Source: Strigamia acuminata (Eukaryota > Arthropoda > Chilopoda > Geophilomorpha > Linotaeniidae). From it: a DNA stretch of 60,000 nucleotides. The position numbers and the translations under genes are program-made. Within the stretch, counting starts at the first letter, position 1. Each line of letters opens with the position of its first letter. Where the stretch lies: the NCBI GenBank assembly GCA_949358305.1, contig OX442315.1, forward strand, positions 5,235,875 to 5,295,874, in the 5' to 3' direction. Shown here piece after piece: positions 33,251-44,590 of this stretch. The notes under the pieces are model-generated. The model had not been told where the DNA came from. It did not search any database and saw only the letters and a list, made by a program, of their open reading frames with translations.

Positions 33251-33607
33251 AGCAAATGATGAGCTAACACCAAACCGCAACTGTCGAGCACTTCAGAGCA
33301 CATGGAGGAACCTCTAAAACCTGACGTCCTCAACCAGGACCGTGCATTCGATGAGTAAAAACGGAAAGTATCAAATATTACAAAATCTCATTTTAATTCA
33401 TGAAAATAAAAATGTACGATCTTTTAAACAATATTAATAAATAATAATACAAATTTTACACACAAAGTTATTGAATGTACTACGATATTAAATCAAAGTG
33501 TAGTGCCTAGTGCACCACTCTCGGTTTACAAAACTAGACTTACTGACCCATTTGTTGAATAAACTTATTAGAAACAAAGTAAAAGAACGTAGAAAAGGCG
33601 GAATTAC
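33251..33607. other. Intergenic / remnant of a first intron
   Basis: 33510-33600 resembles the first intron of the 20.4-20.75 kb RING copy ('actctcggttt', 'aaagaacgt'). No other coding sequence seen. Confidence 0.5.
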
Positions 33608-33636
33608 CTGACACAACTGACTATTGCCAAGTCCAT
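33608..33636 (-). pseudogene. Orphan TRAF-like first exon
   Basis: 29 nt with ATG and a GTAATT donor, encoding MDLAIVSCVR, the same form as the other first exons. No RING exon of its class follows before the next gene's own first exon at 33250. Likely what remains of a deleted copy. Confidence 0.65.
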
Positions 33637-33779
33637 GACAACTTAACCCAATCTCACGTGTATAACTCTAGATGTAGAGTACAACCCAGAAGACCCTTGA
33701 AGCTTAGTGCAGCTAGCTGCCGTTAGGGCGAGACACTTAATCATACAGAAGCTGCAGGACCGTACGCTCAATACATCTA

Positions 33780-33953
33780 AACTCTATTCCAAAAAGTATT
33801 ACAAATACTCCCATTGGTTGGGAGATTCACAGTTCAGTTGTGTCTTGAATATGATGCTGTTTTCAGATTCCAGTAGACTTGTGCGAAGATTTTTTAAAGT
33901 GTCTCAACCAACCAACCAATGGGAGTATTTGTAATACTTTTTGGAATAGAGTT
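33780..33953. mobile_element. TA-flanked foldback MITE, 174 bp
   Basis: About 40-bp inverted ends with CCAAAAAGTATTACAAATAC and CTCCCATTGGTTGG, flanked by TA (33778-33779, 33954-33955). Non-coding, Tc1/mariner-like. Confidence 0.85.
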
Positions 33954-34416
33954 TATTAGGGTGTCACTATTGAAAATTCCAAAGACCAACGAAAATAAGT
34001 CACGTAACTTGATTTCCAGTAAATTAATGAATACATGGGCGCTGGTGATGCCTTTGTGGCGCGGTGTGATGCAGTAAAGCATCATTGGGTTGCTTCTAAC
34101 ACGCGGTGCGCTGCAGCAAAGCTTTAGAAATGGCAATGCAAGTCACACGTGCAGTTGTAAGCATGTTTGTTACCTGTTCTCATCCCAAAATACAGTGCAG
34201 CTATATATTATGTGGCACCATTGGTGGATAGGTGTCCCAAACCTAACCAAACAAACTTACAATTGGATTTTAGATTATGTGGACAAAATTCATATTTTTG
34301 GCAAGATAAAAATGTAAAAGAACCACGGAACAAACAAATAATTTTTTTTTAATATCAAATAAAGACAATAGAAAAGATTTTTTACAAGAAAGGCGTTCAA
34401 AAGACCATCGACTATT
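33954..34416. other. Intergenic: duplicated block
   Basis: 33985-34150 matches 24.46-24.61 kb, and 34150-34410 is the common 3' flank of the minus-strand genes. Confidence 0.55.
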
Positions 34417-36977
34417 TCAAACTTTTTTAATGATTAAATCTAGTTTTACAAACATTGTGTCATCGACTAAATACAACGGTTGAAGTTTACACAACAACAA
34501 AAATGTCGCAATTCCCCAACCCGAGTTATTTACAGTTAATGGTCTATCAAAGTTAGTTTTACTTTTGATTAAATCAGATTGTAATTGAAGTGTAAGATGT
34601 TCCTTATGTTTCGACTGATTCAAAACACTTAATTTTGCACAATACTCTACGGGCCAATTGAGAATTGCATCATTTTCACCTTTCATCACTTCAAGATAAA
34701 TCGATAAATGCGTTCCTTTCCCAGTACTAACACCATTTGGATAGAGCACAAGTTGCATTTTATAACCATACTTATGAGTATAAAAAGGTTCACTCTCGAC
34801 ATGCGTCCGAGTGCCCAATTTCGCCTGAGCTTGACGGTTTGCAAAATTCTCCACTTTCCAGATGTATTCAAATGAGGAGAGATTTGATGCCAGTTCTAAC
34901 CGCAACTTGCTGAATTCTTGGATTCGTTTGACATCTACAATTAATTTACCTCCATTAAAATCAACGTTTCACAAACTAGGAAAAACGTAAGAAATTTACA
35001 GAGAAGTTTGCCACTGTGTAAATATGATTTTAACAGATTCAAATACCGTATTTCCGCAATTAAGAGTCGCCCTCGGTTTTTAGCCGCCCTCGAATAAAAG
35101 AATTCCAGGTTGTTATTCGATGAATTTCAGAAACTTTGCGTGAATTACGTTGATCTAACGTTTGTTATGAAAGTCGAAGAAATGGTGCATTTGTTCTAGG
35201 TTTGATTATTATCACCTGACTAGGGTTGCACCGAATATTGAAAAAGCCGAATAACCGAATACCGAATATTCGGAACCGAATACAGTGGACGAATATTCGG
35301 TATTCGGCCGAATAACCGAATAATCAAAAATAATAAACATTTTCAATAAAAAAAATTATTTTATGGTGGGAGAAGTTACTTTATTGTGGAAAAGTGTTTT
35401 TTCATTGTAGAAAAAAGCCCTTTTATGTCGTTGTTATGTTTAAAAATTCAAATTTGCTATAAAAATTCAGTTAAAATCACAAATTTTAATGTAAAAATGG
35501 CTTTTCAAATGTCAAAACCGCAATTTTTATATAAAAATGACCTATTTAATGTAAAAAACGTCATATTGAACGTAAAAACGTCATTCTAAATGTAAAAACG
35601 TCATTTTTTCACCGTAAAAATAACTGTTTCCCCATATAATGACTTTCAAAAGCCAAAATTGAATTTTTTTGTCAAAATTGCAATTTCTTATTGAAAAATA
35701 TACAGTTTTCTGATGAAATGCAATTTATATAGTAGAAACTATGGAACATGATCAGTATTTGTCCAAAAAAGGCAAAACTTTCCATTGAAATGTGCAAGTA
35801 ATTCTAATTTTCTAATTATTAAGTATTCGGCCGAATATCAGGTTGATATTCGGCCGAATACTTAATAATATTCGGTTTTTTTGGCCGAATAGGCCGAATA
35901 ACCGAATATAAACTGAATATTCGGTGCAACCCTACACCTGACTCACCGGTTCTTAATTGCGGAAATACGGTGAAACGAAAAATATTGGCACGTTTCGTTA
36001 ATCACAAAAACATATTCCAACTGAATTCCTTACTGCTTGTTGCTATTTTCGCTTCATTTTGTTGCACTCTTTTAGACTGCTCAGTTTGTTGATTAGTTAG
36101 TGCAACTGAAATTAAATTTTCCATTAGGCTTCAGTATATCAAAAAAGGAAGAAGAACTCACTTAATGTTTCATTTTGTTTCATTTTGAACTCGTTCAACT
36201 TTTTATTAAGTTCTTCGTAGTCTAAGAAAACAAATGAAATGAAAACTTCTGCAGCGTAATAACAACTCATTACTGTTACTTACTCTTAGCTGCAGTTGTG
36301 TTAAACGTTTCCACATTTCTAGACGATTGACTTAACAACTCTTTTAGCGAAGCTAATGTTTTAAAAAAGAATTAATTACTGAATTAAATTAAATAAATTT
36401 AATTTGTGTAATTTTCGTACCGTAGTTAAGTTCCAATTGGTCTATCTTGTTCCCTCGTTCCTTTTCGAGGTCATTTATTCGTTGTTTATACAAATCAATT
36501 TCTATTTCTTGACGTTTTACAGTTTCTTCCAAATTATCTAGTCAAATATTTCTTTTAAATAATGTCCCAGATAAAAATACTTCGATATTTTACCTTCATC
36601 TGCTTTCCGTTTCGTACCACAATCGTTGCGCTCGATATTCCTCTAAAATGACACAATTATCAAATAATAAATGAAAAATTACAAAAAAAATTGCATACGA
36701 TGCTTACATCTCTTTTTTCACCACATCCGTGGCAGAAACGGTGATTATTCAGCTCTTCCTTCAGAATCGAACTACTCAAACCGCATCTGATTAAAAATTA
36801 AACAGAAACTAAACATTCAGGTAAGATCGGTTAGTTTTGCCATTTTGTTTTAACTGCTGGGATAAAGTCGTTAGATGAATTATTCTCGATCAAGAAATCT
36901 GTTTCACACGAACTGCAAATAAAAATCCTTAAAATATACGCGCTCTACCTGATACAAACGATTAGTTTTGAATCCAT
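34417..36977 (-). CDS. Short TRAF-like gene: RING-like finger, coiled coil, MATH
   Basis: First exon 36949-36977 (MDSKLIVCIR); RING-like exon 36708-36786 (79 nt, NNHRFCHGCGEK); a small exon near 36600-36650 with NIERNDCGTKRKADE; coil exons near 36.5, 36.3, 36.2 and 36.05 kb. The last exon, 34417-34934, carries MATH with EYIWKVENF, GYKMQLVLYPNG, THLSIYLEVMKG and VDDTMFVKLDL. The end differs slightly from paralogs (IIKKV) owing to a small T-run indel before the stop. No TRAF zinc finger; the third RING Cys is Asn. A MITE with a nested hAT element lies in an intron, not in an exon, so the gene may be functional. Confidence 0.78.
35046..35971. mobile_element. MITE (copy 2), split by a hAT element
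   Basis: Ends CCGTATTTCCGCAATTAAGA and the inverse; same element as 15634-15839. Its interior is interrupted at 35221-35934. Confidence 0.72.
35221..35934. mobile_element. hAT-type non-autonomous element, perfect 8-bp target duplication
   Basis: 714 bp. Both ends have the 19-bp inverted repeat TAGGGTTGCACCGAATATT, flanked by CACCTGAC on each side (35213-35220, 35935-35942); copy 1 of the host MITE shows the empty site. Near the ends it has many 'ccgaata'/'tattcgg' repeats in both orientations; the middle is AT-rich with repeats of 'gtaaaaacgtcat'. No transposase. Confidence 0.93.
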
Positions 36978-37289
36978 AGCAAACGAGGAGTTAGAACCGT
37001 TAGAACTATAAAAAATACACCACAACTGTGCGAACCACTAAAACCTGACATCCTCATCCAGGAAAATATATTCATATTCGATGATAATATCATATAGTGT
37101 TTCTCGAGTAAATACAGAATGTATCAAATATTAGAAAATATTACTTCACTGTATATGGTCTTTCAAACCGAATTAACAATCAAAATTGTATTTTCTATAT
37201 GTATAGAATGTACTACGAAAGAAAATAAGTTTTATTTTACATTTGTGACGGTTACGGAGTGTATACAAATAAATATCAATTTTGCCACC
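36978..37289. other. Intergenic: 5' flank of the 34.4-37.0 kb gene
   Basis: AT-rich. Shares short stretches with other 5' flanks ('cactaaaacctgac' type). No gene seen. Confidence 0.45.
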
Positions 37290-37392
37290 AGATTGTGCTT
37301 TCAATTTCTGACCTTCCAGACCACAACTAAACAATATAGAATTAATGCCCATTACGGAATTACCTGATACATTTGACAATCGTTGAATCACG
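37290..37392 (-). pseudogene. Remnant of a RING-type TRAF-like 5' end
   Basis: 37364-37392 matches the first exon of the gene at 1-4052 (DSTIVKCIR) with its GTAATT donor, but the ATG is lost. 37290-37328 keeps only the start of the RING exon (CGLEGQKLKA). Confidence 0.7.
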
Positions 37393-37952
37393 AACACAAT
37401 AAACCTTCATTGTGTTCATGGTTGAATCCATGATACGTGAACAAACTTGCACAGTTGCAGAGCTTGACAAACCACAATAGTTGCGCTTAGTTCATCTTAC
37501 TGCCACTAGTTAGAGTCACTTGATTTTCAAATTGATGCAGGTACGCATATATTTGATTCCACAACATCACAGTTTGAGTTAATAGTGACATCTAAAAGTA
37601 TTCAATCAAAAACAAGAAAAAAATAATAATTTGAAACAGCAATATAAAAACGTTGATAAAAAAGTGCTTCAAACCGTCACCAGAAGGCGCTATTATGGCT
37701 CATTTGTTTCGTGACTCTGGTGCCGCCATCCACAAATAATCTCAACAAGATTCATATACGGATACTTTATATTTTTTACAGTAATATGTATCTTTGCTTT
37801 GGATGTATCTCTTTTATTACAAAATCCGTATTTCTCGATACAAAGTTTTGTATCGAGAAATACCATATTTCGGTAGCACACGCCAGGTGCTAATTCATCG
37901 AGTGCACATTCCTAGTCGTAGCGGCAACAAGGCAGCTTGTCTCCGTTTCACT
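37393..37952. other. Boundary region between minus- and plus-strand groups
   Basis: 37400-37670 matches the 5' flank of the gene at 1-4052; 37690-37925 matches the 5' flank of the plus-strand genes. The two flanks lie back to back. Near 37840-37865 is a short inverted repeat around 'ttctcgatacaaa'. Confidence 0.65.
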
Positions 37953-40139
37953 AAGGATCCAGAAGTCTTCAAGTTTGTCAAGTAAATAAAAATCGCAGAA
38001 CTTAGTTAAAAAAATCCATCTAGCAAAACATCTGTGTATGATTTCATTGCTTGGTTTCTTGTCTAGCACTTACTAATAACCGAAAGTGACCAGATTTTCT
38101 CGCTAGCAGTGGAACGACTAATCGATCAATCTGAGCACAAGTTTGTGATTTGAGCACAACTTGATATGTAAATTTTTGTAATGGCAAATTTGTTCGTCGC
38201 ATGGTGAGTCCACTCAACTCTAAATAGAATTTGGATAAACAATGCTAAACTTTGATTTCCAACAGATGAGTAACCAGATGCAAGAATGTCTTCGTAGTGT
38301 ATGCCAATGCAAGTTTGCGCCGATCGGTTGTTCATTTCAGGTGCGTAAATGTAGAACAACTAAAGTAAAAATCATTCGAGCATGAAACGTTGCAGGGAAA
38401 TCAATTGGAAATTGAAAAACACGAAAGTGGAAATTCTCATATTGAGTTGATGATGAAGTTACTGCTGACACTTAAAACTGAGGTTGAATAATTGCATTAA
38501 ATGAGGAATTTTTTGTATAACTTACTTTTGTTTCAGCAATCGCGTAATGCATCCACGCTGGCGCATTCTTTAAACAAAATTACGTCGCTAAAGTTTGCTG
38601 TTGATAGTATTCAGGTATGACATTGAAATAATCGATACATTGCTTAGTTTTATGCAAATTTTCATAAAAACAGGAAGAGTGCTTGAGAAAAATCCAAGTT
38701 ATTCGAGGTAAAAAGTTTAAAGAAGGATATTTTTGATGGAGGTGTAGAATTTTATTTGTACAGGTAATTTGGAGAAAAGCGTCGAGAATCAAGAAAAAGA
38801 AATGAAAGATCTGCACTCGAAGCAAAGTGAACAAAGCAGCAAGATAGACGAACTGTCATCGCAAATTTCAGCCGAAGACAAAAATGAAGTTGAGCTTTGG
38901 AATAAGACGCTGCAAAAAACAATCGGTAAAGCTAGTTTGAACTATTTTGAGGTGATTAACTCTGAAATATGAATTATTTTATAAATACTGATTAAGCGGC
39001 AAACGGAACAGTGCGACAATATTGATAACTACGAAAAAACTCTGACTATTGTGATGACGGCCAACAGTAAGTGATTGAATCCTTTAATGATTATTTGATT
39101 GCTGTTTTAATATAGATTTGGATTTGTTTTAGATGATTTGGTTAAAGCTGTGGGTAAGTATAGTTTTTTGTTCGGTTATAACACGTAAGACCAAAAGAAT
39201 AAAATGAAAACTTGTTTGTTTCAGCCGCGGAGAAGAAAAATCTGAGCGACAAGATCGGTATAATTAATTCATAAAATTGTATAGTGATTTATTTTTAATT
39301 GATTTTAATTATCAGATGCTGTGGTCAGCAAACTAAATGAAATTGAAGATAATCATGTGAAAGACAAAGGTGAGTTCATAAGTTTTATCGCATTTAATCC
39401 TGATTTTTCTTATAAAAATCTGATTTTTTTTCTTATAAAAATCCTGATTATTTTTTCTTATAAAAATCCTGATTTGTTTCTGATAAAAATCCTGATTTGT
39501 TTTTTCTTATAAAAAATCTGATTTTGTCGGATAAAAATCCAGGTTTTGTTGAATAAATCCAAAAAATACCAACATATATTCGTTGTCCTTGCCAGCAAAA
39601 TTTGTGACTAATTTTTAAGAAATTTCACTTGTTCTTTAGATCTTAGGGAAATGGATTTGTACAATATACGGGCAACTGTTTCGTCCTTCGAATACATCTG
39701 GAAAATTAATAATTTTGCAAACCTTCATCTAGATGCAACATCGGGGATGCAAGAACACATTTATAGCAATCCTTTTAATACCAAGCAGAATGGTTATCAA
39801 ATGCGACTACTGCTCTATCCAAATGGCAATGGAGCTGGAAATGGAACTCACTTATCTGTTTTTCTTCAAGTGATTATGAGTCCATTTGATGCAATACTTC
39901 ATTGGCCTATGCAATATACTGCCAAAGTTAGCTTGATGGACCAATTGTCACACACAACTCATTATTCTAAAATAATAAACTCTGACATAACCATATTTAG
40001 AGATTGTTTTGACAGACCAAAGAATACGGAAAACCGTGCAATTGGATACTCACAATTTATTAGTTTGAATGAAATTGAACCATTATATTTAGTCGGTGAC
40101 ACAATATTTTTGAAACTAGATTTAGATGTTACTACTTAA
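37953..40139 (+). pseudogene. TRAF-like gene with lost start and deleted RING, MATH intact
   Basis: The first-exon equivalent (37953-37981) has AAG instead of ATG and Phe in place of the Cys ligand. Intron 1 then runs directly into the second half of the zinc-finger exon (about 38178-38198), so the RING and CCYC exons are deleted. The remainder looks sound: zinc-finger exon with CKFAPIGC (38270-38340), coil exons to about 39370, and the MATH exon 39640-40139 (EYIWKINNF, GYQMRLLLYPNG, VGDTIFLKLDL) with AATAAA 45 bp downstream. It might still be expressed from an internal start, but the normal N-terminus is gone. Confidence 0.78.
39395..39545. repeat. Tandem repeat, ~25-bp AT-rich unit
   Basis: Units of 'cttataaaaatcctgatttt' repeated about five times in the intron just before the MATH exon. 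Confidence 0.75.
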
Positions 40140-40183
40140 ACAGAATTGTCCAATTTTCAGTGTTCTACATATGTTGTTATTGT

Positions 40184-40189
40184 AATAAA
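40184..40189 (+). terminator. Polyadenylation signal AATAAA
   Basis: Lies 45 bp after the MATH stop codon. Equivalent signals follow the stops at 43323 (43392-43397) and 57979 (58051-58056). Confidence 0.6.
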
Positions 40190-40410
40190 TAAATCATGTG
40201 AATGTCAAGATTAACCAAATTGCTGTAGTGACTTGAGCACAGCAATAAAATTTTCATGCTTAATTCTATTTGATTCTGAAAAATCGACCATTTATTTCTG
40301 TTTTATTTAAGAACCATTGGTATTTTATTATATTTTTAGCAGTAATAAATATATCTCTGCTGTGTTTATATTGTTTTTGCATCGAGAGAACGATCCGAAG
40401 TTTTGGTAAC
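40190..40410. other. Intergenic: shared plus-strand 5' flank
   Basis: Carries the same flank as 58300-58600 in diverged form. No gene seen. Confidence 0.45.
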
Positions 40411-40465
40411 ACCCGCCAGGTGCTAATTCATCGAGTGCACATTCCTAGTCGTAGACTTCAGTTGC
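40411..40465 (+). promoter_or_regulatory. Conserved upstream block with initiator-like TCAGTT
   Basis: 'aggtgctaattcatcgagtg' and 'cacattcctagtcgtagac' are followed by TCAGTT (40458-40463), which fits the arthropod initiator consensus, 57 bp before the ATG at 40517. The block recurs before the other plus-strand first exons. Confidence 0.55.
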
Positions 40466-40516
40466 AGTTATTCTGTGGCAGTTAGACACGAGTCAACTTG
40501 TCTCCGTTCAGTCGCG

Positions 40517-40860
40517 ATGGATCCAGAAGTTTTCATATGTATCAAGTAAGTGGAAATTGCTTTTCGTAGTTTAAAAATCCATCTAGCAATGAGCAATCTA
40601 TCTGTGGATGAGTTTATTACTCGGTTTGTTGCCTAGCACTTCTTCATAACCGAGAGTAATAAGTTGCCGGACTTTCCGTTAGCAGTGGAACAACTAACCG
40701 ATCATTCTGAGCTCAAGTTTCTGATTTCAGCACAACTCGTTTGTAAATTTTGTTACTAAATTACTTGATTATTTTTCTACAAATTCTATTCTACAATCCA
40801 TTAAACTACATCATATATGACACAATGTTTTTTAAACTCGATTTATATGTCATTAGTTGA
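40517..40860 (+). pseudogene. Collapsed TRAF-like gene: first exon and MATH tail only
   Basis: 40517-40545 is a good first exon (MDPEVFICIK, GTAAG donor). The next recognisable piece is the last ~15 codons of a MATH exon (DTMFFKLDLYVIS, stop near 40860). Everything between has been deleted. Confidence 0.75.
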
Positions 40861-41093
40861 AGAATTGTTTCTGTTTGAGTTATTGTATTGTAGTTTTTAG
40901 GACTGTGATGTATTTTGTTGTACCAGTAATAAAAAATAATCCTCCGTAAATGATTTGAATTTTAAGAATAATCAAATGGGTGTAACAAAATTTTCGGTTT
41001 ATTATTCTGTTTATAAAAATAGAAGAAGTAAAAAAAATGGAAAGTTATAATTGTATCGAGCGAATGATAAGATATCACGATAACACTCGTCAG

Positions 41094-41140
41094 GTGCTAA
41101 TTTATTGATTGCACATTCCTAGAGGTAGACGTCAGTTGTC
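41094..41140 (+). promoter_or_regulatory. Conserved upstream block with TCAGTT initiator
   Basis: A diverged copy of the block at 40411, with TCAGTT at 41132-41137, 46 bp before the ATG at 41180. Confidence 0.55.
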
Positions 41141-41179
41141 GTGCTTTACGACTCCACAAAAAGGTCTCGGTCAGTTGTG

Positions 41180-43323
41180 ATGAATTTAGAAGTTTTAACT
41201 TGTTTTCAGTAAGAGGAAACTGCTTTATTTAGTTTAAAAATACGTCTGGTTGGTTTTTTGCCGAGCAGTTCTTGAACTTAGAACGATGAACATAAAGTTG
41301 CCATATCATGTGGGCAGGAGTCCTACCGGTAGTGGGATTGGAGCAACTAACCGATCAATCTAAGCTCAAGTATCAGATTTGAGCACAACTTGATTTGTAA
41401 ATTATTTTGTTTATTTCACTGTATTTTCTCCATAGATGTGGTTCGACGAACGTTTTTAACAAAGAACAACATACTACTCACATCTTCTGTCAGGGATGTG
41501 GTGCCAAAACAGATTTCAGCAGGCCAACACTTGTAAGTATGCAATAAAGTGTTCATAAAATTAATAGCCCAGGCTTCTATTTAGACCCAGGTGACAAATA
41601 AGTGCACTAGAATTTTAATCAGATGTTGCTGGGCTAATAGTCTATTATTACGGTAGTGGAATTTCAAATTTATAGTCTTAAATGTAATTATTTTCTCAGG
41701 AAAAAGCTGGTGGTGACACCCAATCAGTGAAAGGACATTGTAGATATTGCAACAGTGTGGTCGATCTAAATAAGATGGAAGTAATTATAATACGGAGTAG
41801 CAAATATTTGATGATTAATATTAATATGATTTATTCATTTTGCTAGGTAGAGCCACAATGACAGTTGCGAGACGTATCCAATCTACTGCAGTTTTTGTAA
41901 TGGAAAATTTATTCGTCGCATGGTGAGTCCACTCAATTTGCAGTGCAATTTGGATTAAGAATGCTAAATTTTTATTTCAAACAGATGAGTAGCCATGTGC
42001 AGAAATGTGTCCGTGGTTTACGCCAGTGCAAGTTTTCGCCAATCGGTTGTCAATTTCAAGTGTGTTGATATCGCAACTAAAATTAAATTTATTCTACAAA
42101 GTCAAAACATTGCAGGGAAATCAATTGGAAGTTGAAAAACACGAAGTTGGCAATTTTCACGCTGAGGTTATGATGAAAACCATAAAAAAGCAGAAAAAAG
42201 CAATCGAAGATCTCCACTCGAAACAAATTGAACAAAGTAGCAAAATGGAGGAATTGATATTGCGCTTAAAGTTGCGAGAAGGTGAATTGTCGTATCACAA
42301 AACGATGAAATCGTTGAATATTTTGTTGAACAAATTTCAGCTGAAGACAAAAATGAAGTTGAGCAATCGAATAAGACGATGGAAAAAGCTATTGCTAAAA
42401 GTGCAGTTTCCGAGTTTTATTACTGTTTTCATGTGATTTAAGCCTAAAACGAGAATTGTTTCAGAACTTCTAACCAAAAGGCAAACGGAGCAGTGTGATA
42501 ATGTAGAAAACTACAAAAAAACTCTGACCACTGTGATTACGGCCAACAGTAAGTGATTCCAGCTTGTATCGGTCGATTATCATTTAATTTTGATTTCATG
42601 TTTAGATAAGTTGGTTAGAGCTGTGGGTAAGAATCGCGTAAGAGATTAAAAGAACATACCGCTAATACAAACTTTGTTTCAGCCGAGGAGAAGAAAATTC
42701 TGAGTGACAAGATCGGTATAATGAATTCGTAAAAGATTTTTGACAAAGTTTTGCCAAGATTTTTGTCAAACTTTTCTCGTCAAATTACTGATTAAATTTT
42801 AACTATTTTCATTTATTCAACAGAAAAAATAGAATTGGATCTGAAGAACAAACTGGCAACCCTTTCGTCGCTGGAATATGTCTGGAGAATTGATAATTTT
42901 CGAAACGCTCGTGACAATGCAATATCGGGAAGACAAGATTACATTTGTAGCGATCCTTTTTACACCAAGAATGGTGGTTATCAAATGCAACTAATCCTAT
43001 ATCCAAACGGTCATCTCGGCGGAAGGGGAACTCACTTATCCGTTTATCTTCAAGTGATCAAAGGTCCAAACGATGCAATCCTTCGATGGCCCTTACAGTA
43101 TCGTGCACATGTTACCTTGATGGATCAATTGACACAGACAGATGATTACGTTGTCATCCTAGAATCTGATCTTATCAATTTTAAAGAATGTTTTGAAAGG
43201 CCAACAAATACGGAAAACAAAGCGTTTGGAACGCCACAATTTATTCGTTTCGATGAAATTGAACCAAAATATTTAGTTGGCAACCCAATTTTTTTCAAAC
43301 TAGATTTAAATGTTACCAGTTGA
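41180..43323 (+). CDS. Long-form TRAF-like gene with internal in-frame deletion
   Basis: Exons 41180-41208 (MNLEVLTCFQ), 41436-41532 (RING-like, THIFCQGCGAKTDFSRPTL), 41700-41780 (GHCRYCNS), 41851-41922 and 41985-42059 (TRAF zinc finger; YPIYCSFC, HVQKC, CKFSPIGC). Then a fused exon from 42116 where GNQLEVEKHE is joined in frame to KTIKKQKKAIEDLHSKQ, skipping exons that the 44.1-58.0 kb paralog has. The MATH exon from 42824 has EYVWRIDNF, GYQMQLILYPNG, QVIKGPNDAILRWP and a TGA at 43321. The third RING Cys is Thr. The donor after the exon ending near 42393 is CT rather than GT, so splicing there needs an alternative site; the gene may be compromised. Confidence 0.72.
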
Positions 43324-43493
43324 AAATAATTGTCCACTTTTGAGTGTTGAATTGAAAATTGTAGAACTAACATGTATCTTGCTGTAGTATTAATAAACAA
43401 ATCATTGGAATGTCAAGATTAACCAAACAGGCGTTTATAAACCAACACGTAGCAGTGTGTTATTTTCTAAATTGATATTTTTGCTAACCGTCG

Positions 43494-43541
43494 TCAAGAT
43501 GACACGATATTTGTTAAATTCGATTTAAACATTACTACTTG
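43494..43541 (+). pseudogene. Orphan MATH tail
   Basis: About 15 codons (DDTIFVKFDLNITT and stop) with the usual 3' flank, no upstream domain. An equivalent sits at 58154-58200. Confidence 0.7.
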
Positions 43542-43956
43542 AAAAAAACAATTGTCCACTTTTGAATGTTCTACTGTAACCTGAAACACTGATGTATTTT
43601 GCTGTCTAATAAATAAATCAATCAACCGAATGTTATGGTTAACCAAACTACAAGAGTAACTTAAGCACAGCCTGAAAATATCCACGCGTGATTCTATTTG
43701 ATCGTAAAGTTTGAATAAAACTAAATTCTGAAAAATTGTCCATTTATTCCTGTTTTATTAAAGAACTGTTGGTGATATTGTTCGGTGCGTCACCGTCAGG
43801 AGGCGTACAACGATAATGCAATTAACCGGCATTCACAAATAATCTCAACAAGAATCATGGATACCTTATATTTTTTTTTACAGTAATATATATCTTTGCT
43901 TCGGATGTACCGTATCTGTTTTGTATGAGAAATACTATATTTCGATCGGTAGCACA
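43542..43956. other. Shared 3' flank and plus-strand 5' flank
   Basis: 43542-43680 matches 58200-58310, and 43680-43956 matches 58310-58600. No gene seen. Confidence 0.55.
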
Positions 43957-44086
43957 CGCCAGGTGCTAATTCATCGAGTGCACATTCCTAGTCGCACACT
44001 TTAGTTGCTGATCCGCAGAATAACATGTTAACATAAAATGTTATTCTGTGGTCGTTCGGCACGATTCAACTTGTCTCCGTTTAACT
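43957..44086 (+). promoter_or_regulatory. Upstream block and 5' leader with small hairpin
   Basis: Repeats 'ggtgctaattcatcgagtgc' and 'acattcctagtcg', with TTAGTT where paralogs have TCAGTT. At about 44015-44050 is the hairpin 'cagaataacatgtta'...'aacataaaatgttattctg'. It ends at the ATG at 44087. Confidence 0.5.
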
Positions 44087-44590
44087 ATGGATACAGAAGT
44101 ATTCACCTGTATCAAGTAAGTGGAAATCGCTGAACTTAGTTTATAAAATCAATCTAGCAAAAGATATGTGGCCAGATTTTCCGTTAGCAGTGGAATGACT
44201 AACCAATCAATCTAAGTTTCTATGATTTGATTCTACAATTTGATTTGTAAATTTTTTGTATTTAGTTATTTATTTTTTGTATTTTATTCAAAGATGTGGT
44301 TTGAAGAGTGTTATTACCAAGGAACAACATAGTAGTCACGTGTTCTGCCAGGGATGTGGTGCCAAAACAGATTTCAGCAGGCCAACACTTGTAAGTATTG
44401 TCACGTGTACGAACCGTGTCAATTAATGCGCGATTCGTAGCACGTAATTCGATCTATTATTACTTAAATGTTGCTAAATTTCGGCCACAGATGGCGCGGA
44501 CGGTTGGACTCCGTCATCGCCATGTGATGGACCGATCAATTCAATTATGGGGTTTATGGCAGATTTGCTATAAATAAGGAGCCCGCACTA

